NCBI GenBank assembly: GCA_965279655.1
Contig: OZ257255.1
Location: 124,001 to 188,000 of the forward strand
Length of the DNA: 64,000 nucleotides
Origin: SCTM01 sp965279655
GTDB lineage: Bacteria > Pseudomonadota > Alphaproteobacteria > Rhodospirillales > Rhodospirillaceae
Reading direction: 5' to 3'
Numbering within the stretch: the first letter of the stretch is position 1; every line of letters begins with the position of its first letter. Below the pieces are notes generated by a model. That model was given only the letters and a program-made list of their open reading frames with translations, searched no databases and had not been told where the DNA came from. A program made the position numbers and the translations under genes. This document shows, in pieces, positions 19,268 to 27,424 of this stretch.

Positions 19268-20599
19268 ATGACCGACAGCTTCGACCTCGTGATCACCAAT
19301 GGTTCGGTCTATACGCCCGGCGGGTTGGTGAATACCGACATCGGCGTGCGCCATGGCGTCACCACGGCCATCGGCAATCTGCGCGGCGCCAAGACCGCGG
19401 AGACCTATGACGCCAAGGGCCTGACCGTCCTACCCGGCGTGATCGACGAGCAAGTGCATTTCCGCGAGCCCGGTCCGATCCACAAGGAGGATCTGGAAAG
19501 CGGCACGCGCGGCGCGGTGCTCGGCGGCGTCACCGCCGTGTTCGAAATGCCCAACACCGATCCGCCCACCACCACCGCCGAACGTCTGGCTGACAAGGTC
19601 ACCCGCGCCACGGGGCGCGCGTGGACCGACTTCGCGTTCTATGTCGGCGCCTCGCCGGAGAATGCGGAGGAACTCGGCACCCTGGAGCGCATGCCCGGTT
19701 GCTGCGGCATCAAGATGTTCATGGGCTCTTCCACCGGATCGCTGTTGGTGGCGGACGACGACAATGTTGCGCGCGTGCTGAAAAGCGGCAATCGCCGCGT
19801 GACCGTGCACAGCGAAGACGACATGCGGCTCACGGAGCGCGCGGCGATGGTGAAGGACGGCGCCGATCCGTCGATGCATTCGGAATGGCGCGACGTGGAA
19901 ACCGCGGTGCGTTCGACGACACGCCTGCTCAAGCTCGCCCGCGCCGCGCATCGTCGCGTGCACGTGCTGCACGTGACCACGGCGGAGGAGATCGCGATCC
20001 TCGGCCGCAACAAGGACATCGCCACCGTGGAGGTGCTGCCGCAGCACCTGACCTTGGCCGCGCCTGAGTGCTACCAGCGTCTCGGGACCTATGCGCAGAT
20101 GAACCCGCCGATCCGCGAGCAGCGCCACCAGGACGCGCTCTGGGCGGGCATCGCGGCGGGCATTGTCGATTGCATTGGCTCCGACCACGCGCCCCACACC
20201 AAGGAAGAGAAGGCGCGGCCCTATCCGCGCAGTCCGTCCGGACTTACGGGGGTGCAGACAACTGTGCCGCTGATGCTCAATCACATGGCCAACGGCAAGC
20301 TCACCCTCGACCGCCTGGTCGACCTGTTGTGCGCCGGGCCGGCACGTATCTTCGGCGCGGTGGGCAAGGGGCGTGTCGCCGTGGGTTACGACGGGGATTT
20401 CACGCTCGTGGACCTGAAGGCCAAGCGCACGATCACCAACGATTGGATCGCCAGCCGCGCCGCATGGACAGCCTTCGACGGTATGGCCGTCACCGGCTGG
20501 CCCATGGCCACCATCATCCGTGGCCGCATCGTGATGCGCGACGGCGAACTGAGTGGCCCGCCGCAGGGACAGGCGGTGCGGTTCCTGGAAACGCTTTGA
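19268..20599 (+). CDS. Dihydroorotase-family amidohydrolase with altered HxH motif
   Basis: A 443-residue amidohydrolase of the dihydroorotase/allantoinase superfamily. The metal-site entry motif, normally D-x-H-V-H-x-R, reads VIDEQVHFREPG, so the first metal His is Gln. Other elements are CGIKMFMGSSTGSLL with the Lys of a possible carboxylysine, VHSED, HVLHVTT and GSDHAPHTKEEKARP. I recall the same QVH variant in dihydroorotase-annotated proteins of Rhizobiales, so it may be a functioning subfamily rather than decay. It follows asnB by 15 bases and overlaps the next gene by one base. A pyrimidine role is possible; a glycan-linked role is equally open. Confidence 0.78.
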   Translation: MTDSFDLVITNGSVYTPGGLVNTDIGVRHGVTTAIGNLRGAKTAETYDAKGLTVLPGVIDEQVHFREPGPIHKEDLESGTRGAVLGGVTAVFEMPNTDPPTTTAERLADKVTRATGRAWTDFAFYVGASPENAEELGTLERMPGCCGIKMFMGSSTGSLLVADDDNVARVLKSGNRRVTVHSEDDMRLTERAAMVKDGADPSMHSEWRDVETAVRSTTRLLKLARAAHRRVHVLHVTTAEEIAILGRNKDIATVEVLPQHLTLAAPECYQRLGTYAQMNPPIREQRHQDALWAGIAAGIVDCIGSDHAPHTKEEKARPYPRSPSGLTGVQTTVPLMLNHMANGKLTLDRLVDLLCAGPARIFGAVGKGRVAVGYDGDFTLVDLKAKRTITNDWIASRAAWTAFDGMAVTGWPMATIIRGRIVMRDGELSGPPQGQAVRFLETL

Positions 20600-21657
20600 T
20601 GCGATTGGGGCGTCGGAGCTTTCTGACGACCGCCGGCGCCGGCGCTCTCGCACGCTCCGTTCAAGCGGCGAATGAGGAGCCGATTCTTGAGCCCGATCTG
20701 CCGATTGTCGATCCGCACCACCACATGTGGGATCGGCCCGGTTCGGTGACCGCCTTTGCCCGGTTCCTGCTGCCGGAGTTGCTAGAGCAACTCAACACCG
20801 GCCACAAAATCATCGCCACGGTTTTTATCGAGGCCGGCTCCATGTACCGGTCCGACGGACCGGTCGAGTTGAAGAGCTTGGGCGAAACCGAGTTCGCGAC
20901 TGGTCAGGCGGCGATGAGCGCGAGCGGCGCGTACGGTCCGATCAAGGCCGTCGCGGGCATAGTCGGTAGCGTAGACCTGCAGCTCGGCGAACGCGCTGGC
21001 GAGATCATGGAGATGCACAAGCGCATCGCGGGATCGCGCTTCAAAGGCATTCGCTACAACTACGCCTACACCGACGTGCCGCTGCCTGGGCGCGCGATGA
21101 ACCCGAAGCCGGCCCACCTGCTGATGGACCCGACGTTTCGCAAAGGTTTTGCACAGCTTGCACCGCACGGCTTGAGCTATGACGGCACCGGATTCGATGC
21201 TCAATTGCCCGAGCTCGTCGCGCTTGCGCGCGCGTTTCCCGAAACGACCATCATCCTCAATCACGCATCGATGCCGTTCATGATGGGCTTCAATCCGCGG
21301 CCGCGCGCGGACGTGTTCAAAACCTGGACGCGCGACATGCGCCTTCTCGCCAAATGTCCCAACGTGAATGTGAAGCTCGGGGGATTCGGTTTGCCCGGCC
21401 CTTCGGCAGGGGCGCGCGCGGCGAAGCCGGGTGCTCAGGAACTGGCGGCGTTGTGGAAGCCCTATATCGAAACCTCCATCGAGGCCTTCGGCGTGGATCG
21501 TTGCATGTTCGAGAGCAACTATCCGTCCGACGCGCCCGTGGGCAGTTACCGAACCATCTGGAACGTGTTCAAGGCCATTGTCACCAAGGCCTCCCCGACG
21601 GAGAAGACCGCGCTGTTCAGTGGCACCGCGAGGCGGGTCTACGGATTAGATATCTAG
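20599..21657 (+). CDS. Tat-exported amidohydrolase (COG3618-like TIM barrel)
   Basis: A 352-residue protein with a twin-arginine signal (MRLGRRSFLTTAGAGALARS) and a mature amidohydrolase_2 domain. It has the metal motif PIVDPHHHMWDR at residues about 37-48, a middle GIVGSVDLQLGERAGEIMEM segment and a C-terminal Asp/Glu region (DRCMFESNYPSDAP). Relatives hydrolyse lactones or act as decarboxylases on small aromatic-derived acids. Export through Tat suggests the metal is inserted in the cytoplasm and the enzyme acts in the periplasm. The ATG overlaps the preceding stop (TGATG), so it closes the six-gene operon. Confidence 0.82.
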   Translation: MRLGRRSFLTTAGAGALARSVQAANEEPILEPDLPIVDPHHHMWDRPGSVTAFARFLLPELLEQLNTGHKIIATVFIEAGSMYRSDGPVELKSLGETEFATGQAAMSASGAYGPIKAVAGIVGSVDLQLGERAGEIMEMHKRIAGSRFKGIRYNYAYTDVPLPGRAMNPKPAHLLMDPTFRKGFAQLAPHGLSYDGTGFDAQLPELVALARAFPETTIILNHASMPFMMGFNPRPRADVFKTWTRDMRLLAKCPNVNVKLGGFGLPGPSAGARAAKPGAQELAALWKPYIETSIEAFGVDRCMFESNYPSDAPVGSYRTIWNVFKAIVTKASPTEKTALFSGTARRVYGLDI

Positions 21658-21692
21658 CGATCTGCTTCGATCGACCGCCTCTTCCGCTGGAC

Positions 21693-21718
21693 TCGATATA
21701 TCTGATCAGATATATCGA
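21693..21718. promoter_or_regulatory. 26-bp perfect palindrome upstream of modA, resembling a ModE box
   Basis: Arms TCGATATATC and GATATATCGA flank the self-complementary centre TGATCA, giving a perfect 26-base palindrome 23 bases before the modA start. The known ModE (molybdate regulator) consensus has arms ATCGyTATATA and TATATAaCGAT separated by six or seven bases; the match in arm sequence and spacing is close. The position next to a molybdate-binding protein gene supports molybdate-dependent repression. Confidence 0.65.
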
Positions 21719-21741
21719 AAGAGGGCGTGAGGGAGATTGCG

Positions 21742-22506
21742 ATGTATTGGCGCCGTTTGGCTTGTCTTGTGCTCTTTGCGACACTTGCCGCCGTCGGGCG
21801 GGTACAGGCCGCTGATCCACTTATAGTCTTCGCGGCGGCCAGCCTGACCGAAACCCTCGGCGCGGTCGGCGACGCTTATGCCGCCACCGGCAAGACCAAG
21901 CCCACGTTCTCTTACGCGGCCACGTCCGCCCTCGCCAAGCAGATCGAGAACGGCGCACCGGCCGCGCTGTTCATCTCCGCCGACGAGGAGTGGATGGACT
22001 ATCTCGCACAGCGCAATCTCATCGTGCCGCCGTCGCGGGTCTCGCTGCTCGCCAATTCCCTGGTGCTGATCGCGCCCGCCAACAAGCCGCTCAATTTGAA
22101 GATCGAAAGGGATTTTTCGCTCGCCCAGGCGCTCGGCAACGGCAAGTTGTCGCTGGCCGATCCGGCGTCCGTGCCCGCGGGCAGATACGCCAAAGCCGCG
22201 CTCGAGAAACTCGGCGTGTGGGCCTCGGTGGAGAAGTCCGTGGTGGGCAGCGAGAACGTGCGCTCAGCGCTTGCGTTCGTGGAGCGCGGCGAGGCTGCCG
22301 CCGGCGCGGTCTACGCCACCGACGCGGCATTGACGCGGAAGGTAACGGTCGTCGGCACGTTCCCGGCTGACAGTCATCCGCCCATCAGCTATCCGCTCGC
22401 GATTGTCGCCGGCCACGATGGGCCGGATGCGCAAGACTTCCGCGTGTTCTTGATGAGCGACGCGGCGAAAGCGATCTACAGGAAGTTCGGCTTCACGGTG
22501 AAGTGA
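21742..22506 (+). CDS. modA: Molybdate ABC transporter periplasmic-binding protein
   Basis: A 254-residue periplasmic protein that should bind molybdate or tungstate for ABC uptake. The signal peptide is about residues 1-23 (YWRRLACLVLFATLAAVGRV, then QA). The mature N-terminus has LIVFAAASLTETLGAVGDAY, then SYAATSALAKQIENGAPAAL and ISADEEWMDYL, all ModA signatures including the oxyanion-binding Ser residues. GGGAG precedes the ATG at 21742, favouring it over the GTG at 21727. No modB or modC follows; the next gene is convergent and overlaps by 14 bases, so the permease and ATPase must lie elsewhere. Confidence 0.92.
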   Translation: MYWRRLACLVLFATLAAVGRVQAADPLIVFAAASLTETLGAVGDAYAATGKTKPTFSYAATSALAKQIENGAPAALFISADEEWMDYLAQRNLIVPPSRVSLLANSLVLIAPANKPLNLKIERDFSLAQALGNGKLSLADPASVPAGRYAKAALEKLGVWASVEKSVVGSENVRSALAFVERGEAAAGAVYATDAALTRKVTVVGTFPADSHPPISYPLAIVAGHDGPDAQDFRVFLMSDAAKAIYRKFGFTVK

Positions 22507-22768
22507 GCCCTGTTCCCCGACCATCACGTCGGGCGCTGTCGCCCTTGGCGCCCCGACGGACAAGCATCGTCACGATCGACGCGGCGTCGGCGTCGGACGC
22601 GGCTTCCCGATACATCCCGCAGTCGCCTTTCGCCTGGAACCGGTGGACATCGACCAACTGGGCGCGGCCGTCCTTTGCCGTCCCGGCGTACCACTGGGTC
22701 TTCGGACGGTCGTGCTTCTTCATGAAATTCTCGATGTCATCGAGGATTTGCGTACGCGTCTTCGACAT
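22493..22768 (-). CDS. Small hypothetical protein (91 aa)
   Basis: Ninety-one residues, charged, no signal peptide or membrane helix. The N-terminus MSKTRTQILDDIENFMKKHD looks like an amphipathic helix. A short beta-like middle (TQWYAGTAKDGRAQLVDVHR) follows, and the tail is Arg/Gly rich. No family recognised. Its 3' end overlaps the modA coding end by 14 bases in the convergent orientation. No clear ribosome site. A real gene is likely from the coherent N-terminal two thirds, but the last 15 residues coincide with the modA overlap. Confidence 0.5.
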   Translation of the reverse strand: MSKTRTQILDDIENFMKKHDRPKTQWYAGTAKDGRAQLVDVHRFQAKGDCGMYREAASDADAASIVTMLVRRGAKGDSARRDGRGTGLTSP

Positions 22769-22810
22769 GGAAAAGTCGCCCTCAATGAGTCCATCACTAT
22801 AGGCCCATTT

Positions 22811-23695
22811 GTGCGCTTCGGTATCCTGCTACTCGTCCTCGTGCTGGCAACGCTCGCGCCACCCACCCGCGCCATCGACCGCGAGTTCCGGGAATGCGCC
22901 GATTGCCCGGAGATGGTGGCGATCCCGGCGGGCAAGTTCACTATGGGCAGTCCCGCGGGCGAGGCGGGACGGTTCGACACCGAAGGGCCGCAGCACCAGG
23001 TGTCCATGCGCGCCTTCGCCATTGGCAAGTACAACGTGACCATCGAGGAGTTCGCGCAGTTCCTGCGTGCGACCGGCTATCAGCCAGTACCCTGTGACCG
23101 CTTCATCGGCATGAGTTGGAACTCACCCGGCGGTGGGCTCGCCTATCCGCCGTTCGTGACCCTGCCGCCGCGGTGGCCGGCGATCTGCCTCAATTGGAAC
23201 GATGCGCAGGCCTATGTCGCTTGGCTGAATGAGAAGGTGCAAAAGGCCACGGGCAAGACGCGCAGCGGACCCTATCGTCTGCCCAGCGAAGCGGAATGGG
23301 AGTACGCCGCCCGCGCCGGCACCACCAGTGCGCGCTGGTGGGGCGAGAAGATCGGCGCGGAGAACGCCAACTGCAACGGCTGCGGCCAGACCTGGACCGG
23401 CCGCGAACTCGCGCCCGTCGGTACGTTCGGTCCGAATGCCTTCGGTGTGTACGACATGCTCGGCAATGTCTGGCAGTGGGTCGGCGATTGCTGGAACGAG
23501 AACTACATCGGCGCGCCGAGCGACGGTCGCGTGTGGGCGAGCGGCGATTGCGCCAAGAAAGTCATTCGAGGCGGAGCGTGGAGCAATCTCCCGGCATTCG
23601 TGCGGTCCGCCTCCCGCAGCCGCGGCGCAGCCGATGGCCAGGACTTCGATTACTCCGCTTATGCCGGCTTCCGCCTGGTGCGCGACTTGCCGTAA
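22811..23695 (+). CDS. Exported SUMF1/formylglycine-generating-enzyme-like protein
   Basis: A 294-residue protein with a signal peptide (MRFGILLLVLVLATLAPPTR, then A) and a complete FGE-sulfatase fold: EMVAIPAGKFTMGSPAGEAG, then YNVTIEEFAQFLRATGY, YRLPSEAEWEYAARAGTTSA, NAFGVYDMLGNVWQWVGDCW and the closing RGGAWSNLP. True formylglycine-generating enzymes carry two catalytic Cys just after RGGSW; here that stretch is SNLPAFVRSASRSRG, with none. It therefore probably binds or scaffolds rather than making formylglycine. The start is the GTG at 22811, chosen by the signal peptide; no good ribosome site is seen. A Cys pair (CNGCG) is present mid-domain. Confidence 0.8.
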   Translation: MRFGILLLVLVLATLAPPTRAIDREFRECADCPEMVAIPAGKFTMGSPAGEAGRFDTEGPQHQVSMRAFAIGKYNVTIEEFAQFLRATGYQPVPCDRFIGMSWNSPGGGLAYPPFVTLPPRWPAICLNWNDAQAYVAWLNEKVQKATGKTRSGPYRLPSEAEWEYAARAGTTSARWWGEKIGAENANCNGCGQTWTGRELAPVGTFGPNAFGVYDMLGNVWQWVGDCWNENYIGAPSDGRVWASGDCAKKVIRGGAWSNLPAFVRSASRSRGAADGQDFDYSAYAGFRLVRDLP

Positions 23696-23718
23696 GTGCA
23701 TTTCGCTACAGAAAGAAT

Positions 23719-24576
23719 TTAGCGCAGCAGCCGCTTTGCGTCGAATTCGATCACGATATCCTTCGCGATGGCGTAGCTGCCGGGCAGCAGCGTGAGCGGC
23801 GAGGACAGTAGGGCGGCATTGCGCGCGCTGCGCGCGAATTCCTCATAGGCCTTGTTGTTGCGTCGCGCTGGCTCATACACGATCTCCGCGCGCTGCACGG
23901 TTCCGTCAGGCTGGATCTCGAGGCGGATCGACGCGGTGAGGCCCGTCGCCCGGGGCACCGCCACGTTCCAGCGCCGCTCGATCTGCGCGCGCAGAAAATC
24001 CTTTACGCGGTAGGCGGCCTCGCTGCCCAGGGCCGCGTCGCTCGCGACAGTGCGGTTGGAGAGGCCGGTGCCTTCCTGGGTGTTCGGCGCGGGCGGCTGC
24101 GCCGGTGCGGGCTGGCTGAGTTTTGCCAGTTGCTGCAACCGTGCGCTCAGTTCATCGGGCGGCTGCGGCGACAGCGGCGCGTTGGCGGCCTTCGCGGGCG
24201 CGTCGGACGCCTGCGGCGTGTTCACGGGATCGGCGGGGCGCAAGATCTTCTGTGCGGGCGCGCTCTGCGGCGTCGGGATCGCGCGCGGATCGGGAGCATC
24301 CGCGCGTTCGGCGGCTTGCTGCTGCGGCAGGTTCGCCTTCTCTTCCGCATTCGGAGAGCGCGAGGCGTCCCCGAGCGCGACGAGGTTGACGAGAATCGCC
24401 TTGGCCACCGGCGGCAGTTCCATCGGCGGCATGAAGCGCAGGCCGATGAGGAGCGCGGCGACGACGCCAAGGTGGAAGGTCACCGACAGGACGAAGCTGC
24501 GCAAGAAATTGCCGCGCGGAACATCGTCTTCCGCTTCCGCCGGTTCGTTCCGCCATGGCCATTTCAAGGCGTTCAT
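23719..24576 (-). CDS. TonB/TolA-like energy-transducing protein
   Basis: A 285-residue protein with one N-terminal transmembrane helix (about residues 27-48, FVLSVTFHLGVVAALLIGL). A long Pro/Ala-rich periplasmic linker (about 65-165) follows, then a C-terminal domain (about 180-285) with YRVKDFLRAQIERRWNVAVP and a TonB_C/TolA-like strand pattern SIRLEIQPDGTVQRAEIVYE. Such proteins span the periplasm and link inner-membrane motors to outer-membrane partners. No ExbBD or TolQR genes are nearby. It lies 23 bases downstream of the secreted hydrolase gene on the same strand. Confidence 0.78.
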   Translation of the reverse strand: MNALKWPWRNEPAEAEDDVPRGNFLRSFVLSVTFHLGVVAALLIGLRFMPPMELPPVAKAILVNLVALGDASRSPNAEEKANLPQQQAAERADAPDPRAIPTPQSAPAQKILRPADPVNTPQASDAPAKAANAPLSPQPPDELSARLQQLAKLSQPAPAQPPAPNTQEGTGLSNRTVASDAALGSEAAYRVKDFLRAQIERRWNVAVPRATGLTASIRLEIQPDGTVQRAEIVYEPARRNNKAYEEFARSARNAALLSSPLTLLPGSYAIAKDIVIEFDAKRLLR

Positions 24577-24599
24577 GGCGGCAGGATAGGCGCCGCGGT

Positions 24600-26717
24600 T
24601 CAGAACCCGCAAGCCTCGCTGGCGGGATCGCGGGCCATGAGTTTGTCGTAGAACGCGCCGGCGCGATCGATCATGCCGTTGATGTCTGAGCCGACGATCA
24701 ACTCCTGCTTCGCCAGCGCCAAGGTGGCAGCGGCGTAGGCTTCGATATAATTCTCGCGCTTCGGATACCGTTCAGCGATGGAGGACCGCGTGTCCGCCGC
24801 CGCGAGCCGCTCGTTCTCGTTGCGGGCGAAGGGCACGAAGCTGCCGGACCAGCGGGCGATGCGTTCCGGCGCGCCGGTGGCGGCGTTCTGGAGGTTCCAG
24901 CCGGTGTAAGTGCCAAGCGGCGCGACCAACTCGGGCATGCGGATGCCGCCTTTGTCGAGCCCGTCCAAATCGGGCAAGGGCACGAGCGCGGTGTAGACTT
25001 TCGCGGCGATCTTCGGCGGCACGATGGCCGCGATGCCGTCGCTGCCGAACTGCGGGCCGAAGTCCAGGCGCGGCGGCTCCAGAAGCTTGGAGGGCAGGCG
25101 CAGCGCGGAAATCTTCGGCATCGCCTCGTTATAGGCGCTCAGCTTGCCGAGCGTGCCGTCGGCGATTGTCGGCACGATGGAGGGCGGCGGGTCCTTCTTC
25201 AGCGTCACCCAGCCGTCGAGATGCAGCAGCATCGCGCGCAACACCGGGCGCTGGTCGAGCGGGTTGCGGCAGTGGGCGAAATCGCCGCGGTCGCCGCCTG
25301 AAGCCGGCACGTGATTGGCGCCCGCGACGAGGTACACGCGTGCCCGCCGGTCCGCGGCGATATCGGCGCTGCCGTCCACGGCGGCGTGAATGAGGGAGCC
25401 ACCGCGCGCCCAGTATTCCGTCGCGCTGTTGACGAAGATCATGCGCGGCACTGCATTGGCGGCGCTGGCCTTGTCGAGCAGACTCGCCGATGTGTTGGTG
25501 ACCGGGTCGGTTTCCGTCGCGGTCGTGAACGGGAACCAATCGGTCGGGAAATCCAATTCCACGTCAGGGCTGAAATGGCGGCTGCTCTGGGCGAAACGAT
25601 AGTTGAAGCTGCCTTTGCCCGCGCCGGCGCCGCTCAACAACGCCCCGTCGAAGGCCAGCCGTCCGCGTCCATCCGCCGCCAGGCCTTGCGCGATCATGGT
25701 GATCAGCACGCGCGCCGACTGGGAGTGTCCGAACGCGAGCACGGCCTTGGGCAATTCGCCACCGGTCTCCACGAACGGATTGGGATTGCCGTAGCGGTCG
25801 GCCTTTTCATGGCGGAAGAACAGGAGCGCATCGCGGATGCCGGCAAGGCCGAGGCCCACGACGTGCGGCCCGCGCGCGAGATAAGTGACGGTGTAGATCT
25901 GGCCCGGCTTGAAGCCGCCGTCGAGGGTAATGAGAGAGGGGTCATACACGACGCGGCCGTCGACCCTGCGGCCGAAGTGCCACCTTTCGCGCGCGATCGG
26001 GTTGCGCGTGCCGAAGGCGGTATCGCGCACGGTGAGCTTGGCTTCCGGATCATCCAGCCGCGCCGGCTCGTAGCCGAGGGAGGCAAGACCCGTGTGCTTC
26101 GCCGTCGGCGTCGTCTGCGTGACTGTGATCTCGCCGTTGATGAGGCCGGTGATGGCTTTGCCGCCTTCCGTGGCGACCGGCAGGTCCGCGCGCAGGCGAT
26201 CGCCGCCCGGTGCGATGTCCCAGGTCCAGCCGGTCCAGAGCACGGTGTAGCCTTGTTCCATCAGGAATCCCGTGCCGGCTTGTTCGGCGGTGGCGGGAAT
26301 ATTGCCGCCCGTGGCGCTGTTAAAGAAACTGAGCGCGCCGACATTGCCACGGTTCGGCACTTCATAAAGAAGGCGGCCGTTGCCGCGCGTGGGATCGAGC
26401 GGACGCATCAGCATGAAGTCGGCGGCGAAGTGCACGCGGCCCTGGCCGTCGCGCGGTGCGAGCTTGAGGTCGACGATCGGCAGATTTTCCGCGGCACCCG
26501 CCTCGACGGTCATGTAGAGGCGGCCGCGCAGCCACTCATAGGGACCGACGTTGCCGAATGATTTTCCATCGGCCACGACACCGCGGGTCAGCACCTCGAC
26601 CCGCTCGACGTCGGCGAAGGCCGGCGTCGCGAGCAGCGCCAGCGCGATCCCCACAGCGACTCGCGCCCATCCGAACCGACCGCGCGCCCTGGGCACGGCT
26701 TTGCCTTGCATCGTCAT
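24600..26717 (-). CDS. Secreted alpha/beta-hydrolase-domain protein (Abhydrolase_10 type)
   Basis: A 705-residue exported protein. The signal peptide is about residues 1-36 (RFGWARVAVGIALALLATPA, then FA). The mature part begins DVERVEVLTRGVVADGKSFG, with LYEVPNRGN and TVLWTGWTWDIAPG following, as in large alpha/beta-hydrolase-domain proteins of soil Alphaproteobacteria. A probable nucleophile elbow is AVLAFGHSQSARVLITMIAQ (Ser in GHSQS), with a late His near NHVPASGG. Substrate unknown; an esterase is likely. The ATG at 26717 is followed by a second ATG two codons later. It is probably co-transcribed with the TonB-like gene, so a role in uptake of its products is conceivable. Confidence 0.75.
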   Translation of the reverse strand: MTMQGKAVPRARGRFGWARVAVGIALALLATPAFADVERVEVLTRGVVADGKSFGNVGPYEWLRGRLYMTVEAGAAENLPIVDLKLAPRDGQGRVHFAADFMLMRPLDPTRGNGRLLYEVPNRGNVGALSFFNSATGGNIPATAEQAGTGFLMEQGYTVLWTGWTWDIAPGGDRLRADLPVATEGGKAITGLINGEITVTQTTPTAKHTGLASLGYEPARLDDPEAKLTVRDTAFGTRNPIARERWHFGRRVDGRVVYDPSLITLDGGFKPGQIYTVTYLARGPHVVGLGLAGIRDALLFFRHEKADRYGNPNPFVETGGELPKAVLAFGHSQSARVLITMIAQGLAADGRGRLAFDGALLSGAGAGKGSFNYRFAQSSRHFSPDVELDFPTDWFPFTTATETDPVTNTSASLLDKASAANAVPRMIFVNSATEYWARGGSLIHAAVDGSADIAADRRARVYLVAGANHVPASGGDRGDFAHCRNPLDQRPVLRAMLLHLDGWVTLKKDPPPSIVPTIADGTLGKLSAYNEAMPKISALRLPSKLLEPPRLDFGPQFGSDGIAAIVPPKIAAKVYTALVPLPDLDGLDKGGIRMPELVAPLGTYTGWNLQNAATGAPERIARWSGSFVPFARNENERLAAADTRSSIAERYPKRENYIEAYAAATLALAKQELIVGSDINGMIDRAGAFYDKLMARDPASEACGF

Positions 26718-26801
26718 GAACCCCGTAAATCCCGATTCCCGTTTGCGCAGTATGCCCAAGAATTGGCTATAGTCCCACGCCCCAATCCGGATTTCTCCCG
26801 C

Positions 26802-27416
26802 ATGATCGACCTCTACTCGGTTCCGACCGGCAACGGTCAGAAGGTTCACATCCTGCTCGAAGAGACGGGGCTGGCGTACACGCCGCACCTTGTCGACCTG
26901 TATGGCGGGGTCCACCGGCAGGAACCGTTCCTGAAGCTGAATCCGTTCGGCCGGGTGCCGGCGATCGTGGATCGGGACGCGGGCGATCTGGCCGTCGGCG
27001 AAACCCTGGCGATCCTTATGTATCTCGCCGAGAAAAGCGGGCAGTTCCTACCTCAGGATACGCGCGGGCGGTCGCAGGTGTTGCAGTGGTTGTCCGCGAT
27101 CTCCGCGAACATCGTGCCTCTGTTCAGGGGTATTTTCATGTTCAGCAACGTCGTGCCCGGCAAGATCGAGCCGGCCATTGCATACTTTCGCGGTGAAGCG
27201 GAGAAGGCGCTCGCCATGCTCGACCGTGCGCTCGCCGATCGCACCTGGCTGGCGGGTGACGCCTACACTATCGCCGACATCTCGGCCTATCCGGCGGCGG
27301 TCAACGCGATCAACTACCTGCCCCAGGGCTTGACCCCGTATCCTCATATCGCGCGCTGGGCGGAGCGGATCGGCGCGCGGCCCGCGGTTCAGCGCGGCAT
27401 GAAGCTCTTCACTTAG
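26802..27416 (+). CDS. Glutathione S-transferase (YfcG/Nu-like)
   Basis: A 204-residue cytosolic GST. The N-terminal thioredoxin-like domain contains MIDLYSVPTGNGQKVHILLE, then LKLNPFGRVPAIVD with the cis-Pro of VPAI and the glutathione-binding GETLAILMYLAEKSGQ. The C-terminal all-helical domain has the conserved GDAYTIADISAYP N-capping box. The opening resembles the Nu class (YfcG/YghU), which also has disulfide-bond reductase activity. It heads a three-gene unit, eight bases before the fadB-like gene, suggesting conjugation or reduction of a substrate that also undergoes beta-oxidation-type steps. Confidence 0.88.
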   Translation: MIDLYSVPTGNGQKVHILLEETGLAYTPHLVDLYGGVHRQEPFLKLNPFGRVPAIVDRDAGDLAVGETLAILMYLAEKSGQFLPQDTRGRSQVLQWLSAISANIVPLFRGIFMFSNVVPGKIEPAIAYFRGEAEKALAMLDRALADRTWLAGDAYTIADISAYPAAVNAINYLPQGLTPYPHIARWAERIGARPAVQRGMKLFT

Positions 27417-27424
27417 GACTGACG

